Under the pieces are notes generated by a model. That model did not search any database. It was not told the DNA's origin and worked only from the letters and a program-made list of their open reading frames with translations. A stretch of DNA of 64,000 nucleotides from Eucommia ulmoides (taxonomy: Eukaryota > Streptophyta > Magnoliopsida > Garryales > Eucommiaceae). Made by a program: the position numbers and the translations under genes. The stretch covers positions 49,213,647 through 49,277,646 of the forward strand of contig CM028328.1 in assembly GCA_016647705.1 (NCBI GenBank), given 5' to 3'. This document shows, piece by piece, positions 23,683 through 33,134 of the stretch (position 1 is the first letter of the stretch; each line of letters opens with the position of its first letter).

Positions 23683-23895
23683 ATCCGCCTAGGCGGTGGA
23701 ATTTCCACCTAGGCGGAGTTAGGTCAGTTAAGTCTGATCGCTTGGGCGGTGAAGTAGGTGGTGGACTGGAGAACATTATGTTGGATTTTCGCCTAGGCGA
23801 TAGAATTTCTGCCTAGGCGAGCGTCCGTCAGTAACATTTTGCTCTTCTCTGCATCTTCACCGCTTAGGCGGTGGTCTGGACGCCTAAGCGGTGGG
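23683..23895. promoter_or_regulatory. Array of CCGCCTAGGCGG-type palindromes in DelX-1 U3
   Basis: Seven related sites in about 210 bp: CCGCCTAGGCGG (23685-23696, perfect), CACCTAGGCGG (23706), CTTGGGCGGTG (23741), TCGCCTAGGCGA (23789-23800, perfect), GCCTAGGC (23811), CACCGCTTAGGCGGTG (23858-23873) and CGCCTAAGCGGTG (23880-23892). They start about 50 bp upstream of the TATA box. The other LTR has the same array at 27320-27540. The layout suggests a repeated dimeric protein-binding site. Confidence 0.65.
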
Positions 23896-24094
23896 CCTGT
23901 TTCATCTTTTAGCCTCTGAGCTTGTTTATCCACCGTAACTTCGAACTGTTTTGGTTCGATCCCATCGTTTTAGCTCCAGTTTCCTATCTTTTCGACCCAC
24001 ACACTTGAGTTATACAAAAAGTTTGAAAACTAATTAAAACATAATAAAAATAACTATAAATATTTCGAAAACTAACCAATTAGGATTGGAAATA

Positions 24095-24115
24095 GATAGG
24101 TTTTTCACACCTATC
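24095..24115 (-). promoter_or_regulatory. LTR-terminal hairpin of DelX-1
   Basis: GATAGGT and ACCTATC form 7-bp arms separated by 7 nt, directly inside the terminal TG. The structure is repeated at 27739-27759 in the other LTR. Equivalent hairpins occur at 41645-41665 and 59022-59039. Confidence 0.6.
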
Positions 24116-25673
24116 AATACCCCCAAACTCAAAATTTGGCTAGTCCTTAAGCCAAACACACATACTAAAATTAAAAAATACACAAACTGACAAACTAAAT
24201 TAAATAACAAACAACCTAAAAACAATCTAAACATAACAACATGCGAGTTTTAAATTCTTCTAACGGCCTATTTATTTTTCCCTCAACAACCGCTAGTAGT
24301 ATCGAGTTCAGGCAGTAACACACAATATCTAATGTTCTAGAATTTCGACATGCAATAATGGTGAATGCTATTCTAGATCCTTTAAACGTGTTAGTGCGAG
24401 ACTCAATAATATAACTATACAACGATCAGATTGGATTATCCACCAACGAAATTCATGAGTTAAGGATCACCATAATCAGCATTGGGGTCCACTCTCTACT
24501 AATGCAGGTTTAGTAGTTCATGAAGATCATTAGGGCTTGGTTCGGTTAAGATTAATTTGGCCAAGGGTATTTCGGAATAGAAAACGGGTTAACGTTGTTA
24601 ACTTAACGTTACCCAAGGCTCAATGCTTGGCACATTCACTGTCGAATCCCTATAGAAAGATTGGAAACAATCCCGAACATGCATTTAAGACCAACGTACT
24701 CACTTGTCAAAAGAAACGGAAATAAAAACCATATTTACATTTGATTTTTTTTTTCTTTTCTATATTTTTTTTTTCTTTTCAACGAACACACCCCCAAACT
24801 TATTTAATTGTTACAATTGAAGGGGTGTGTGAAATACAAATGAAAAACGACAAGTGAGTACTCAAATACCGAACCAATTAGAAGTTCGCCCTAAACCCAA
24901 CCGCTCACATCAAGAAGCCTTTGCAACAACTAACTTGATTCACTCAAATTGTGCCTTTGGTTTAGCGATAAAGGACTGGAAGGAATTCAATTGGCCGTGG
25001 TATTGGTTTATGTGTTCTGAATTGAATTTGCATTTTGGCTTCGACAGGGTGACGAGGGATAAACATGTAACAAGGTGGGCTTCAAAAGGCTCAAGTAACA
25101 AAGAGAATGCCTAAATCACGTCTCCTGAACTACCTCGCCTAGGATTTCGCCTCAAGATTCCCCTCAGTCAAGTTCTAGAATCCTTAATGTGTCATGAATT
25201 TGGTTAATCGATAATCGTCCACAAATCAATTGAATAACTATACATTGAGTCTATGTGCCCGTGCAAATTAGGATCTATTATAATTTTGACCAAAATGCAT
25301 AGTCAAGCACACAGAATCACACATGCATGGGTATTACCCTTGACCTCGAAAACAACCAGGGGTAATTTTCATCATCGGGTAATGGCCCAGATGAATGCAA
25401 AACTCAACATATAAACAACAACACAAAAACATAAACACATTCTAACCTAAACACACATGCAATACGGAAAAACAATAACACATAAACTAACATACTACAT
25501 ACTACACACCACCCCAAACTCAAAGTGGACAGTGTCCTCAGCGAACCCAATAATCATTCTCAACATATAAAATTTAAAGCATGCTGACGAAGGGTGTTTA
25601 GACACTTACCTGGGAGGCGAGAGGGTCTTGCCTCTGATTCAATTCGGATGGGATGGAACAAAAAGAATTGCTT

Positions 25674-25718
25674 GGGTTGCCTCCTAAGTAGCACATGGTT
25701 TAATGTCCTCGGCATGAC
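25674..25718 (-). other. Relic of Athila post-integrase motif in DelX-1
   Basis: The minus strand carries GACATTAAACCATGTGCTAC and then GGAGGCAACCC, aligning with AthA 20508-20553 (GACGTTAAACTTAGCGC, GAGGCAACCC). In AthA this lies just after the integrase end, so its presence here argues that DelX-1 lost everything from near the gag start to beyond integrase. Confidence 0.6.
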
Positions 25719-26075
25719 ATTCAGAACGCCCTCAAGATTGGCGAGGTTTTGCTTTGGATGGCTCAATCTCTCAACGAAACGCCTCACCAGCTTATGTGCT
25801 TGGGCAAGCACAATAAACGGCTTGGAATCCCGTCGAAAGAGATGCATCAATACCCGTCGATCTAACATCGCCAAGTACCCTGCATAAGAAACAAAAACAA
25901 AACTGCAAACAAAAATTATTTACAAAGAAATGCCTAAAGTAAAATTAGGTCACTTTCAGACAATATCAATAATAACAACTTCACCAATCCTGACAATACG
26001 AAACACTTGCTTCTCCTATCTAAAACTCAAGTCTGGAGCCATTACCGCGTCTTTCCGGCAAAAACATCAAAACAA

Positions 26076-26093
26076 TCCCCGACAACGGCGCCA
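26076..26093 (-). promoter_or_regulatory. DelX-1 primer-binding site (tRNA-Asp)
   Basis: Minus strand TGGCGCCGTTGTCGGGGA, one mismatch to the tRNA-Asp complement TGGCGCCGTTGCCGGGGA used by Athila. It lies six bases inside the LTR end at 26100. Confidence 0.85.
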
Positions 26094-26099
26094 AAAACT

Positions 26100-27760
26100 T
26101 GGTAGCGCTGGAAAAACACGCCGCTACTTACACTCGCAAGTATACGAGGTCTAAGTTTTAGTATAGTGTGATCGTTAAGATCGGGTTATCGTATCCACAG
26201 GGATTGTTGTCGTTACTATCGAATACCGCGTTTGTTGTGACCTAATTTTATCTAGGCCAAAAATAAATGTATTTAATTAATTAAACTAATACTAATATAT
26301 CCTAAATTAACTACACTATTATGTTAATATGTTTTAGGTTGAATAATTGTATAGGGATTAATGTGTTTACAAATATGTGTTTGATTCTGATTTACTCGCG
26401 TTTACGTTGTTCGACCTATTTGACAACCTCGGTACGTAAACTCCGCCGCCACCTCTTCCGAGTGTAAGATGGGGGAATACATGACTTCGAGCCAACGGAG
26501 AAGTCCCCCTCAATGTCTTAACGACCCTAGGTCAAGTGAGTCTCGCCCAGCATCATTGATTGCACACAATCCAACTCCCTCCTGGGTTATTGGATCATTG
26601 CGTTGTATTTACCCTATCGACAATCTCCGTTCTAAAACTCCCTCGCCACCTCTTCTGAGTGTAAGACGAGGGATATAATGCGACTTCGAGTCAACGAATA
26701 GGTCCCCCTCAATATCTTAATGAACCTAGGTCACGTGTGTTTTGCCCTACATCATCGATTGTCTACGATTCAAACCCAGACCGGGTTACAGAATCGTGGC
26801 GTTTGTTTACCCTATTTCGAATCCGGGGTTTGTCAAAATCCTGTATTCTCCATTTATCAATCCAAGAATAATAAATAAACAATACGATAAATACAATCAA
26901 ACTACAAAGAACAATCACAAACGAAATACCAAAATCACCCAAACGACGTATTTATAAATACAGTGTTAATCCCTACTACAATCCATATTTAACTCGGGGC
27001 CATAGCCGCATATACGAGAAAATAACGAGCTAAACATGCTCACATGCTCCTAAGATAAAGAAATAAGGAAAAACGATCGAAGAACTTAGCCTCGTCCGAA
27101 GATAAACCGCTAAGAATGCTCCACGATCGATTCGCCGTCTTCCCCACTTCGGGATGCGAGCTCCACCACTAAAATTCCTAACCCTTGGCTTAAATATAGC
27201 CTAAGGGGATAAAAAATGCTAGAGAGAGGAGAGGGAGATATCCGGCCAAAGAGGGAGGAGAGGGGATATTTATTGCAAAAATATCCTAAAAATATCTAAA
27301 AATATCTACAGGCTGTGCAGGGCAAATCCGCCTAGGCGGTGGAATTTCCGCCTAGGCAGAGTTAGGTTGGTTAAGTTTGATCGCCTGGGCGGTGAAGTAG
27401 GTGGTGGATTGGAGAACATTCTGTTGGATTTTCGCCTAGGCGGTAGAATTTCCGCCTAGGCGAGTGTTCGTCAGTAACATTTTGCTCGTCTCTGCATCTT
27501 CACCGCTTAGGCGGTGGTCTGGACGCCTAAGAGGTGGGCCTATTTCATCTTTTAGCCTCCGAGCTTGTTTATCCACTGTAACTTCAAACCGCTTTGGTTC
27601 GATCTCATCGTTTTAGCTCTAGTTTCCTATCTTTTCGACCCACACACCTGAGTTATACAAAATGTATGAAAACTAATTAAAACATAATACAAATAACTAT
27701 AAACATATTCAAAAACTAACCAATTAGGATTGGAAATAGATAGGTTTTTCACACCTATCA
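26100..27760 (-). repeat. DelX-1 5' LTR (1661 bp)
   Basis: The minus strand runs from TGATAGGTGTG at 27760 to CAGCGCTACCA at 26100. It aligns throughout with 22453-24116, including the terminal hairpin, palindrome array (27320-27540) and A/T-rich TATA-like site (27264-27271). Confidence 0.9.
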
Positions 27761-27870
27761 GTCATCAAGTGTTTCAGTTTCTCAAATACTTAAAAACATG
27801 AATCATCAAAGACAAAAGGGGTTTCTTTTGCAAGAAAACAACATAGAGGTCGAGAAACCTTACTAAAATC
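27761..27870 (-). repeat. 110-bp AthA segment duplicated at DelX-1, right copy
   Basis: This starts immediately at the DelX-1 LTR boundary and matches 22342-22451 at about 92%. It belongs to the RT frame of AthA and overlaps the C-terminal end of the 27790-28704 frame. Confidence 0.85.
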
Positions 27871-28704
27871 TTTGATGAACCTATGATAAAAGCCTACATG
27901 ACCTAAGAATGACTGAATTTCTTTCACTGTTCGTGCAGGTGAAAGATTAGAAATTAAGTCAACTTTTGCCTTATCAACTTCAATTCCATTTTTTGAAATA
28001 ACATAACCCAGAGTAATCCCTTTCTTAACCATGAAATGACCTTTTTCCCAATTTAACACAAGATTTTTTGCTTTGCATCTAACCAACACTAATTTCAAAT
28101 GGTGCAAACACTCATCAAAACTTGACCCAAACACAGAAAAATCATCAATGAAAATTTTGAGAAAATGCTCTACCATATCAGAGAAAATACTCATCATGTA
28201 ACGTTGAAACGTACCTGGAGCATTACATAAGCCAAATGGCATACGTCGGTAGGCGAAGGTTCTAAATGGATAGGTGAAAGTAGTTTTTTCCTGATCTTCA
28301 GGGGCAATGGAAATTTGGTTATAACCGGAGTAACCATCAAGAAAACAGTAATAAGAATGACCTGCCAATCTCTCAAGCATTTGATTAATGAAGGGAAGTG
28401 GAAAGTGATCTTTTCTAGTAACAACATTCAATTTTCTGTAGTCAATGCAAACATGCCACCCAGTTTGCACTCGGGTAGAAATTAATTCATTTTCATCATT
28501 TTTGACCATTGTTATCCCAGATTTCTTGGGGACTACCTGAACAGGGCTGACCCACTCACTATCAGAAATAGGGTAAATGATACCCACATCTAAAAGTTTA
28601 ATCACTTCAGTTGTAACAACTTCTTTCAGGTTTGGATTTAAATGTCTTTGGAACTCACGACTGGTTTTGGAATTATCTTCCAAATGAATTCTATGCATGC
28701 ACAC
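27790..28704 (-). CDS. Athila reverse transcriptase (AthA), 304-codon frame
   Basis: A well-preserved gypsy RT: WVSPVQVVPKKSG (51-63), HVCIDYRKLNVVTRKDHFPL (84-103), FLDGYSGYNQI (121-131), RRMPFGLCNAPGTFQRYM (153-170), active site FIDDFSVFG with FIDD at 185-188 (Athila usually has F/YxDD here), GHFMVKKGITLGY and ISKNGIEVDKAKVDLI, then FLGHVGFYHRFIKDFS. It ends at DDSCF with a stop before the DelX-1 boundary. The N-terminus is probably upstream (ISPSICMHRI-like frame beginning near 28730). It is the most intact enzyme domain in the window. Confidence 0.93.
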   Translation of the reverse strand: MCMHRIHLEDNSKTSREFQRHLNPNLKEVVTTEVIKLLDVGIIYPISDSEWVSPVQVVPKKSGITMVKNDENELISTRVQTGWHVCIDYRKLNVVTRKDHFPLPFINQMLERLAGHSYYCFLDGYSGYNQISIAPEDQEKTTFTYPFRTFAYRRMPFGLCNAPGTFQRYMMSIFSDMVEHFLKIFIDDFSVFGSSFDECLHHLKLVLVRCKAKNLVLNWEKGHFMVKKGITLGYVISKNGIEVDKAKVDLISNLSPARTVKEIQSFLGHVGFYHRFIKDFSKVSRPLCCFLAKETPFVFDDSCF

Positions 28705-29123
28705 TAATGGACTAATACCCTTAATGTCTCCAATTGTCCATCCTATGGCTTCCTTATGATCTTTGAGGACATTGATTAATTTGTCTTCCTATTCGTTATC
28801 GAGATCAAATGCAATGATAACAAGCAAGATTTCTGATGGTCCTAAGAATGCATATTTCAAGGTATCGGGTAAGGGATTAAGGTCCAAAGGTGGTGACTCA
28901 GATTTTGAATTGATGGTATCAATGGGTGTAACATGATCAATTTTGGCATTCCATTCATCAATATCCCTTAATGGTGTAGATTCTAACAAAGAATTTACAT
29001 CACTAATAGAATTTTCAACATCTATGTTCATGCCAAATTGTGTTGACTATTTTTCAAAATGGTCATTTTCATTCATTTGAAGGAGAAAATCATTAGTGAC
29101 TAACTCAATCATATTTACTTCAC
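28705..29123 (-). pseudogene. Athila protease-RT connecting region (AthA)
   Basis: Minus-strand frame 28789-29031 holds the Athila connecting sequence ending LPDTLKYAFLGPSEILLVII and AFDLDNE, which precedes RT (usual LKYAYLG....PVIIA). A stop after DNE and shifts on both sides break it from RT and protease. It contributes the acidic linker between protease and polymerase. Confidence 0.75.
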
Positions 29124-29735
29124 TCATATCATCCAATTCCACACATTTATTAGCAACATTAATACTTTCAGTTCAACAGTCACATTTCCAAATGATAACT
29201 TCAAGATACCATTACGACAATTAATGATTGCATTAGAAGTTGCTAAAAATGGTCTACCTAGGATGATAGGGATTGGAGCGTGCAAGTCTTTAACTGGTTG
29301 GGTACCAAGAACAATGAAATCCATAGGAAAATAAAATTTATCAACCTTGATTAAAACATCTTCTATAATACCTCTTGGAATTTTCACAGACCTATCAGCT
29401 AATTGGAGTGTCATAGATGTCGATTTCAACTCACCTAGACCAAGTTGCTCATAAACCGAATATGGAAACAAATGCACACTCGTACCCAAGTCAAGTAACG
29501 CTCGACTAACCTTTTGATCGCCAATTACACAAGATATGGTTGGACAACCAGGATCTTTGTATTTGGTAAGAGTTTTGTGATGGATTATGGAGCTTACTTG
29601 TTCAATTAAGAATACAATTTTTGGAACATTGGTTTTCGTTTTCATAGTACAAATATCTTTTAAGAATTTCGAATAGGCAGGTACTTGCTTTATAGCCTCA
29701 AGAAAGGGGATGTTAATGCGAACTTGCTTAAACAC
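29124..29735 (-). CDS. Athila aspartic protease (AthA)
   Basis: 203 codons. N-terminal FLEAIKQVPAYSKFLKDICT and KTKTNVPKIVFLIEQVSSII match the Athila gag-protease junction. The active site is ALLDLGTSVHLFPYSVYEQL with D82-L83-G84 (DLG is usual in Athila). Then come QLADRSVKIPRGIIEDVLIK, VDKFYFPMDFIVL and PIILGRPFLATSNAIINC (the ILGRPFL flap-strand motif), ending KLSFGN. The domain is complete and open, flanked by stops. Confidence 0.9.
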   Translation of the reverse strand: MFKQVRINIPFLEAIKQVPAYSKFLKDICTMKTKTNVPKIVFLIEQVSSIIHHKTLTKYKDPGCPTISCVIGDQKVSRALLDLGTSVHLFPYSVYEQLGLGELKSTSMTLQLADRSVKIPRGIIEDVLIKVDKFYFPMDFIVLGTQPVKDLHAPIPIILGRPFLATSNAIINCRNGILKLSFGNVTVELKVLMLLINVWNWMI

Positions 29736-29753
29736 CTCTAAAATGTCACTATA

Positions 29754-30104
29754 TTATGTACATTTCTCTTTTGAAAAACGTCTTTGTGGAAATGGATCTT
29801 TTAGAAGGTAAGGCAATGATTGATTTTCAATCGAGTCTTTGGGTTCAGAATTTTCAGTTTGGCTCTTAGGACTCACTTTCTCAAGTTTAGGCAAGTGATC
29901 AGGTTTGATGATATTTTTTCCCGACTTAAGAGTAATAATGGATTTAACATCCTCATTAGGGTTCGATGATCCTACCTCAAATTGAACTTTTGGATTTGGG
30001 ATAGGTTGACTTGGAAACTTTCTTTTTTCTCTCTCTCCTATATCAATTGCTAGTTGACCTAATTGCATTTCAAATTTAGAGATGGATTGTTGGGTTGACT
30101 GCAT
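29754..30104 (-). CDS. Athila gag C-terminal segment (AthA)
   Basis: 116 codons: QSTQQSISKFEMQLGQLA (coiled part with the M.QLGQLA signature of Athila gag), a Pro/Asn/Ser-rich region, ITLKSGKNI (the usual LRSGK motif) and PFPQRRFSKEKCT. It lies between the zinc-knuckle part and protease, in the order expected. A frame break near 29754 separates it from protease. Confidence 0.82.
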   Translation of the reverse strand: MQSTQQSISKFEMQLGQLAIDIGEREKRKFPSQPIPNPKVQFEVGSSNPNEDVKSIITLKSGKNIIKPDHLPKLEKVSPKSQTENSEPKDSIENQSLPYLLKDPFPQRRFSKEKCT

Positions 30105-30230
30105 GAACTGATGTAATGTTTCCTCTAAGGATGGTTTTCTTGAAGGGTATGACGAAGTGGGATGGTAGAAGTTTTGGTCATGGCTGTTAACTTGAGGCCC
30201 TGGTTGGTTTATTGTTGGTTGATTCTGCCT

Positions 30231-30854
30231 CTATGAAAAATTTGGATGGTTTTTCCAGTTCGAATTATATGTGGGAGCAAATGGCCTATCAGATGATTTC
30301 CCATACGAATGGATTGCATTAGCCTGTTCAGAATAGGCTTCTTGGAAAGTTAACAATGACGGACATAACTGAGCGGTGTGGGATGGATTTTGACATAAGG
30401 CACATACTTCAGTTTTAGAATTCATGCTTTGGCTCAAGTTTATTACACAAACTTTCCTAGTCAAATTGGCTAGACAAGTTTTTACATCAATATCATCTCT
30501 CACCTCATAAATTCCTCCTCTCTTTGGTGCATTGGGTTTGACTCTAGAATCTAGATAGTTCCACTGCTGAGAATTGATAGACAGTGTTTCAAGAGATTCC
30601 CAAGCTTCCTGCCCACGTAACTGCAAAAATTTTCCACCATGCATAGATTGTATCATTTGACGATTTGATGGGTTTAAACCATCATAAAAATACTTCCCAA
30701 TCCTCCAAATTTCAAAACCGTGGTGGGGACACTTTAAAGTTATATCATTTAATCTTTCCCAACATTCATAAAATTCTTCACCCTCTTTTTTGTAAAATTC
30801 AGAGATTTTTCTTCTAAGGTGGTCAGTTTTTGACATTGAAAAGAATTTAGACAT
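30231..30854 (-). CDS. Athila gag central part with zinc knuckle (AthA)
   Basis: 207 codons: KISEFYKKEGEEFYECWERL (18-35), CPHHGFEIWRIGKYFYDGLN (42-61), MHGGKFLQL and a knuckle CALCQNPSHTAQLC (C151, C154, H159, C164; CX2CX4HX4C). These are standard Athila capsid/nucleocapsid features. The frame is open but starts inside gag: the N-terminal part is in 30855-31286, behind a stop (TTGG to TGAG region near 30880). Confidence 0.9.
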   Translation of the reverse strand: MSKFFSMSKTDHLRRKISEFYKKEGEEFYECWERLNDITLKCPHHGFEIWRIGKYFYDGLNPSNRQMIQSMHGGKFLQLRGQEAWESLETLSINSQQWNYLDSRVKPNAPKRGGIYEVRDDIDVKTCLANLTRKVCVINLSQSMNSKTEVCALCQNPSHTAQLCPSLLTFQEAYSEQANAIHSYGKSSDRPFAPTYNSNWKNHPNFS

Positions 30855-31286
30855 GAATTTGTTAACAAGATGGTCTCAATTGGTAATTATTCTTGGAAGA
30901 AGAGTATTCAACCAGGCTTTTGCTTTATCTTTCAGAGAGAATAGAAAAGGTCTAAGTCGAACAGATTCATCAGAAATTTTTTGGAATCGAAATGTAGAGC
31001 ATATCTCAAGAAATTCCTTAACATGCATGTATAGATCTTTTCTCTCTCACCCATAAAAAGATTGAAAAAGTTGGATTATGGATGGTTTGAGCTCAAAGTA
31101 GGAAGTAGTTGTTTGTGGTAAGACTATGCAATATGGAGAGTTGGCTGAGATATGAGAAAAGTATTCGAGAAGAGTTTTCTCCGGTGCTAGTGGATTCGCA
31201 TGTATTTCTGGATTCTCAACTCGTTCTTCCATTGTTATTGAGATTTCACCTACAACTCTACTTAAAGATAATCTTCTTCTAACCAA
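30855..31286 (-). pseudogene. Athila gag N-terminal part (AthA)
   Basis: Frame 31047-31286 reads MVRRRLSLSRVVGEISITME, then FELKPSIIQLFQSFYG before a stop. Past the stop the sequence continues in pieces with LRPFLFSLKDKAKAWLNTLL and LVNKFMSKFF into the 30231-30854 frame. FELKP.. and LFPFSLKDKAK.WL are Athila gag hallmarks. Several stops disable it. Confidence 0.82.
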
Positions 31287-31387
31287 ACGTTTCTTTAAAT
31301 CTCATTCCCAAGCAAGCATACACAATTTCTATTTATTTTTTATTTTTTTTAAATTAAAGCAAATAATAACAGTTGTAATTACAAACA

Positions 31388-31800
31388 GTGGAGGAGGTGC
31401 AACCGTCCTGCCCCGACAGAAAATTAAATATAAAGTGGAGGAGGCTCGACCTTCCTATCCAATAGGAGAAAAAATAAATAAAATAAAGTGGAGGAGGCTT
31501 AGCCTTTCTATCGAACAGAAAAATAAAATAAAACGAAGGAGGCTTAGCCTTCCTATCCAACAGAAAAATAAAATAAAACAAAGGAGGCTTAGCCTTCCTA
31601 TCCAATAGAAAAATAAAATAAAGTGGAGGAGGCTTAGCCTTCCTATGCAATAGAGAAATAAAATAAAATAGAGGAGGCTTAGCCTTCCTATCCAACAGAA
31701 AAATAAAATAAAGTGGAGGAGGCTTAACCTTCCTATCCAACAAAAAAATAAAATAAAGCGGATGAGGCTGAAACCTTCCTATCCAACAAAAAAATAAAGA
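31388..31800. repeat. ~45-bp minisatellite in the AthA leader, about nine copies
   Basis: The unit contains GTGGAGGAGGCTTAGCCTTC then CTATCCAACAGAAAAATAAA. Starts fall at about 31388, 31434, 31489, 31534, 31580, 31623, 31670, 31713 and 31758. It lies between PBS and gag. The repeating minus-strand frame 31354-31743 (LLDRKAKPPLFYFIF units) is a by-product because the period is a multiple of three. Confidence 0.9.
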
Positions 31801-31871
31801 GAAAAAAAAAAAAAAAAAAAACTAGTAGAATAATTAAACTAACTTGGATTTCAAACCTTTTCCGTCGCAAG

Positions 31872-31889
31872 TCCCTAGCAACGACGCCA
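31872..31889 (-). promoter_or_regulatory. AthA primer-binding site (tRNA-Asp)
   Basis: Minus strand TGGCGTCGTTGCTAGGGA, three mismatches to the tRNA-Asp complement. It lies six bases after the LTR end at 31896. It is typical of Athila. Confidence 0.8.
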
Positions 31890-31895
31890 AAAACT

Positions 31896-33129
31896 TCTTG
31901 TGATTAAAAAACTTGTTTTTTTTTTTTCATTATTTTTTTTTCAATTTTATTACTCGCAAGCGCACGAATCAATAGTAGTAAAAATTATTGGAAACGAGGT
32001 CGATCCCACGAGGATTGCTTATAGGAAAAACTTAATTCTCCCTAGTTAACTTAATTATAGTCTAGTTCAAGATAATTTTGTTTTTGATTTGTGATTTAAG
32101 AAAGAGAAAATTAAATAAGCAGTGAAATAATTAGTTTTGCTTGATCGAAGGTGGAAAAATACTAAGATTTTAGAATCCACCGATGTATAATTAATTAGTT
32201 CTATTATTGTGTTGACCCCAAAGTTTTAGTGATAGTTTTAGAAATGAATTTTACTATCTCATTAAGATTTTAGAAATTATACAAGTTGGTTTTTTCTTCG
32301 CTTTGAAAATATAATTTCTTAAGCATTATATGTATACAAATTAATGTAAAATATATAATCAAAAGAAATTATTTATTTTACAATATGAAACCAAGTATTA
32401 AATAATTTATAACAATCAATAATACATGATATTAAAGATGAAATTATTTATTTAATTGAAGCAAAAGCCATAAACATTTAAATGCCAATTGTTCGGAATC
32501 AACACAACGTAAAACTTAATTAATTACACATGGTTTTATCCTCAATCTTAGTACAAAGAAATTTTGAAATACATAATAGAAGAAAACAAAACCTTATTAA
32601 CAATTAACATCATCTAAGACTCTGTTTCAAGATTTCTCTGAAATGTCAATAACTAATTGGACTCTTCACTCTGAATAACCAATAGCATTGTCCAACCTTC
32701 ACTCTCAATAACCAATAGTACTGTCCCCTGTGAACAACCAATCCCCTTATTCTATTTATAGGAAGCTGATGAAAATTTGGGCCGTACAGTCAGGGAAAAA
32801 GCAAGAGGGGCACATGGGGTGGGTGCACCAAAATTTGGTGTACCCATTTTTTGGGTGCTCTTTACCCCAGCCGCATATGCGGCCAGCATAGTCTGGTTGC
32901 ACGTGTGACCAGTGGGCATGCAGCCTCCCTTGGTGTGATCTGTCTAGGGTTCTCTCGCTCTTGTCTGTTTTTTGTCCATTTTGTTCCAAATTAACGCGTT
33001 TTTTTTTTTTTCCGTTTTGAAAAATCTATGAAAACAAAGAAAATAAATCAATTACAATTTTTTAATTTAATTAAGAGATTAACAAAACTTAATTTAGTGG
33101 TATTAAATCGCATAAATGCAGTGCAATCA
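31896..33129 (-). repeat. AthA 5' LTR (1234 bp)
   Basis: On the minus strand it starts TGATTGCACTGCATTTATGCG at 33129 and ends near TCACAAGA at 31896, where the terminal CA is mutated. TATA box TATAAATA at 32753-32760 (minus). Palindrome GCCGCATATGCGGC at 32870-32883 and near-palindrome GGTGCACCAAAATTTGGTGT around 32822-32844. Confidence 0.92.
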
Positions 33130-33134
33130 TACAA

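Larger units (their letters stand above)
22453..24116 (-). repeat. DelX-1 3' LTR (1664 bp)
   Basis: On the minus strand it runs from TGATAGGTGTGAAAAACC at 24116 to GCGCTACCA-type end (here CGCGCTACCA) at 22453. It contains a terminal hairpin (24095-24115), a palindrome array (23683-23895) and a TATA box (23624-23631). Confidence 0.9.
24117..26099 (-). other. DelX-1 interior without gag or pol
   Basis: No retroviral domain is readable in any frame. Landmarks, right to left on the minus strand: PBS (26076-26093), an open 104-codon stretch of unknown meaning (25560-25874), the Athila motif GACATTAAACC...AGGAGGCAACCC (25674-25718), a donor-like CCCAG|GTAAGT (25608-25609), and G-rich tracts near 25508-25516 and 24789-24800. 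The PPT GAGTTTGGGGGTA abuts the LTR. Much of the noncoding sequence aligns with the DelX-3 interior (62192-63870). Confidence 0.75.
22453..27760 (-). mobile_element. DelX-1: non-autonomous LTR retrotransposon derived from Athila
   Basis: LTRs 22453-24116 and 26100-27760 enclose a 1983-bp interior with no gag or pol domain. The PBS (26076-26093) pairs with tRNA-Asp and a G-rich PPT abuts the left LTR, so orientation is minus. The interior keeps the Athila post-integrase motif. It would depend on enzymes of full Athila elements. LTR divergence is about 6-7% over 390 bp by eye. Relatives are DelX-2 (solo LTR, 41644-43007) and DelX-3 (60722 onward). Confidence 0.88.
18244..33129 (-). mobile_element. 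AthA: Athila-lineage Ty3/gypsy element, nested in TatA
   Basis: A minus-strand element with LTRs at 31896-33129 (5') and 18244-19480 (3'), a tRNA-Asp PBS, gag, Athila-type protease, RT, RNase H, integrase and a G-rich PPT. The target duplication is GACAA (18239-18243) against TACAA (33130-33134), one mismatch. The TatA repeat unit cut at 18243 resumes at 33134. LTR divergence is about 4% over some 495 aligned bp by eye. DelX-1 interrupts the RT/RNase H junction. The two sides of DelX-1 may come from different Athila copies (see findings). Confidence 0.92.

Noticed and set aside
25560-25887. Overlapping 104- and 97-codon ORFs on opposite strands in DelX-1
   Set aside because: They overlap a conserved noncoding Athila block; no domain recognised, and DelX-3 does not show the same peptide in the visible part. 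Kept only as a note in the interior entry.
31354-31743. 129-residue repetitive minus-strand ORF
   Set aside because: It is produced by the 45-bp minisatellite; no known protein family.
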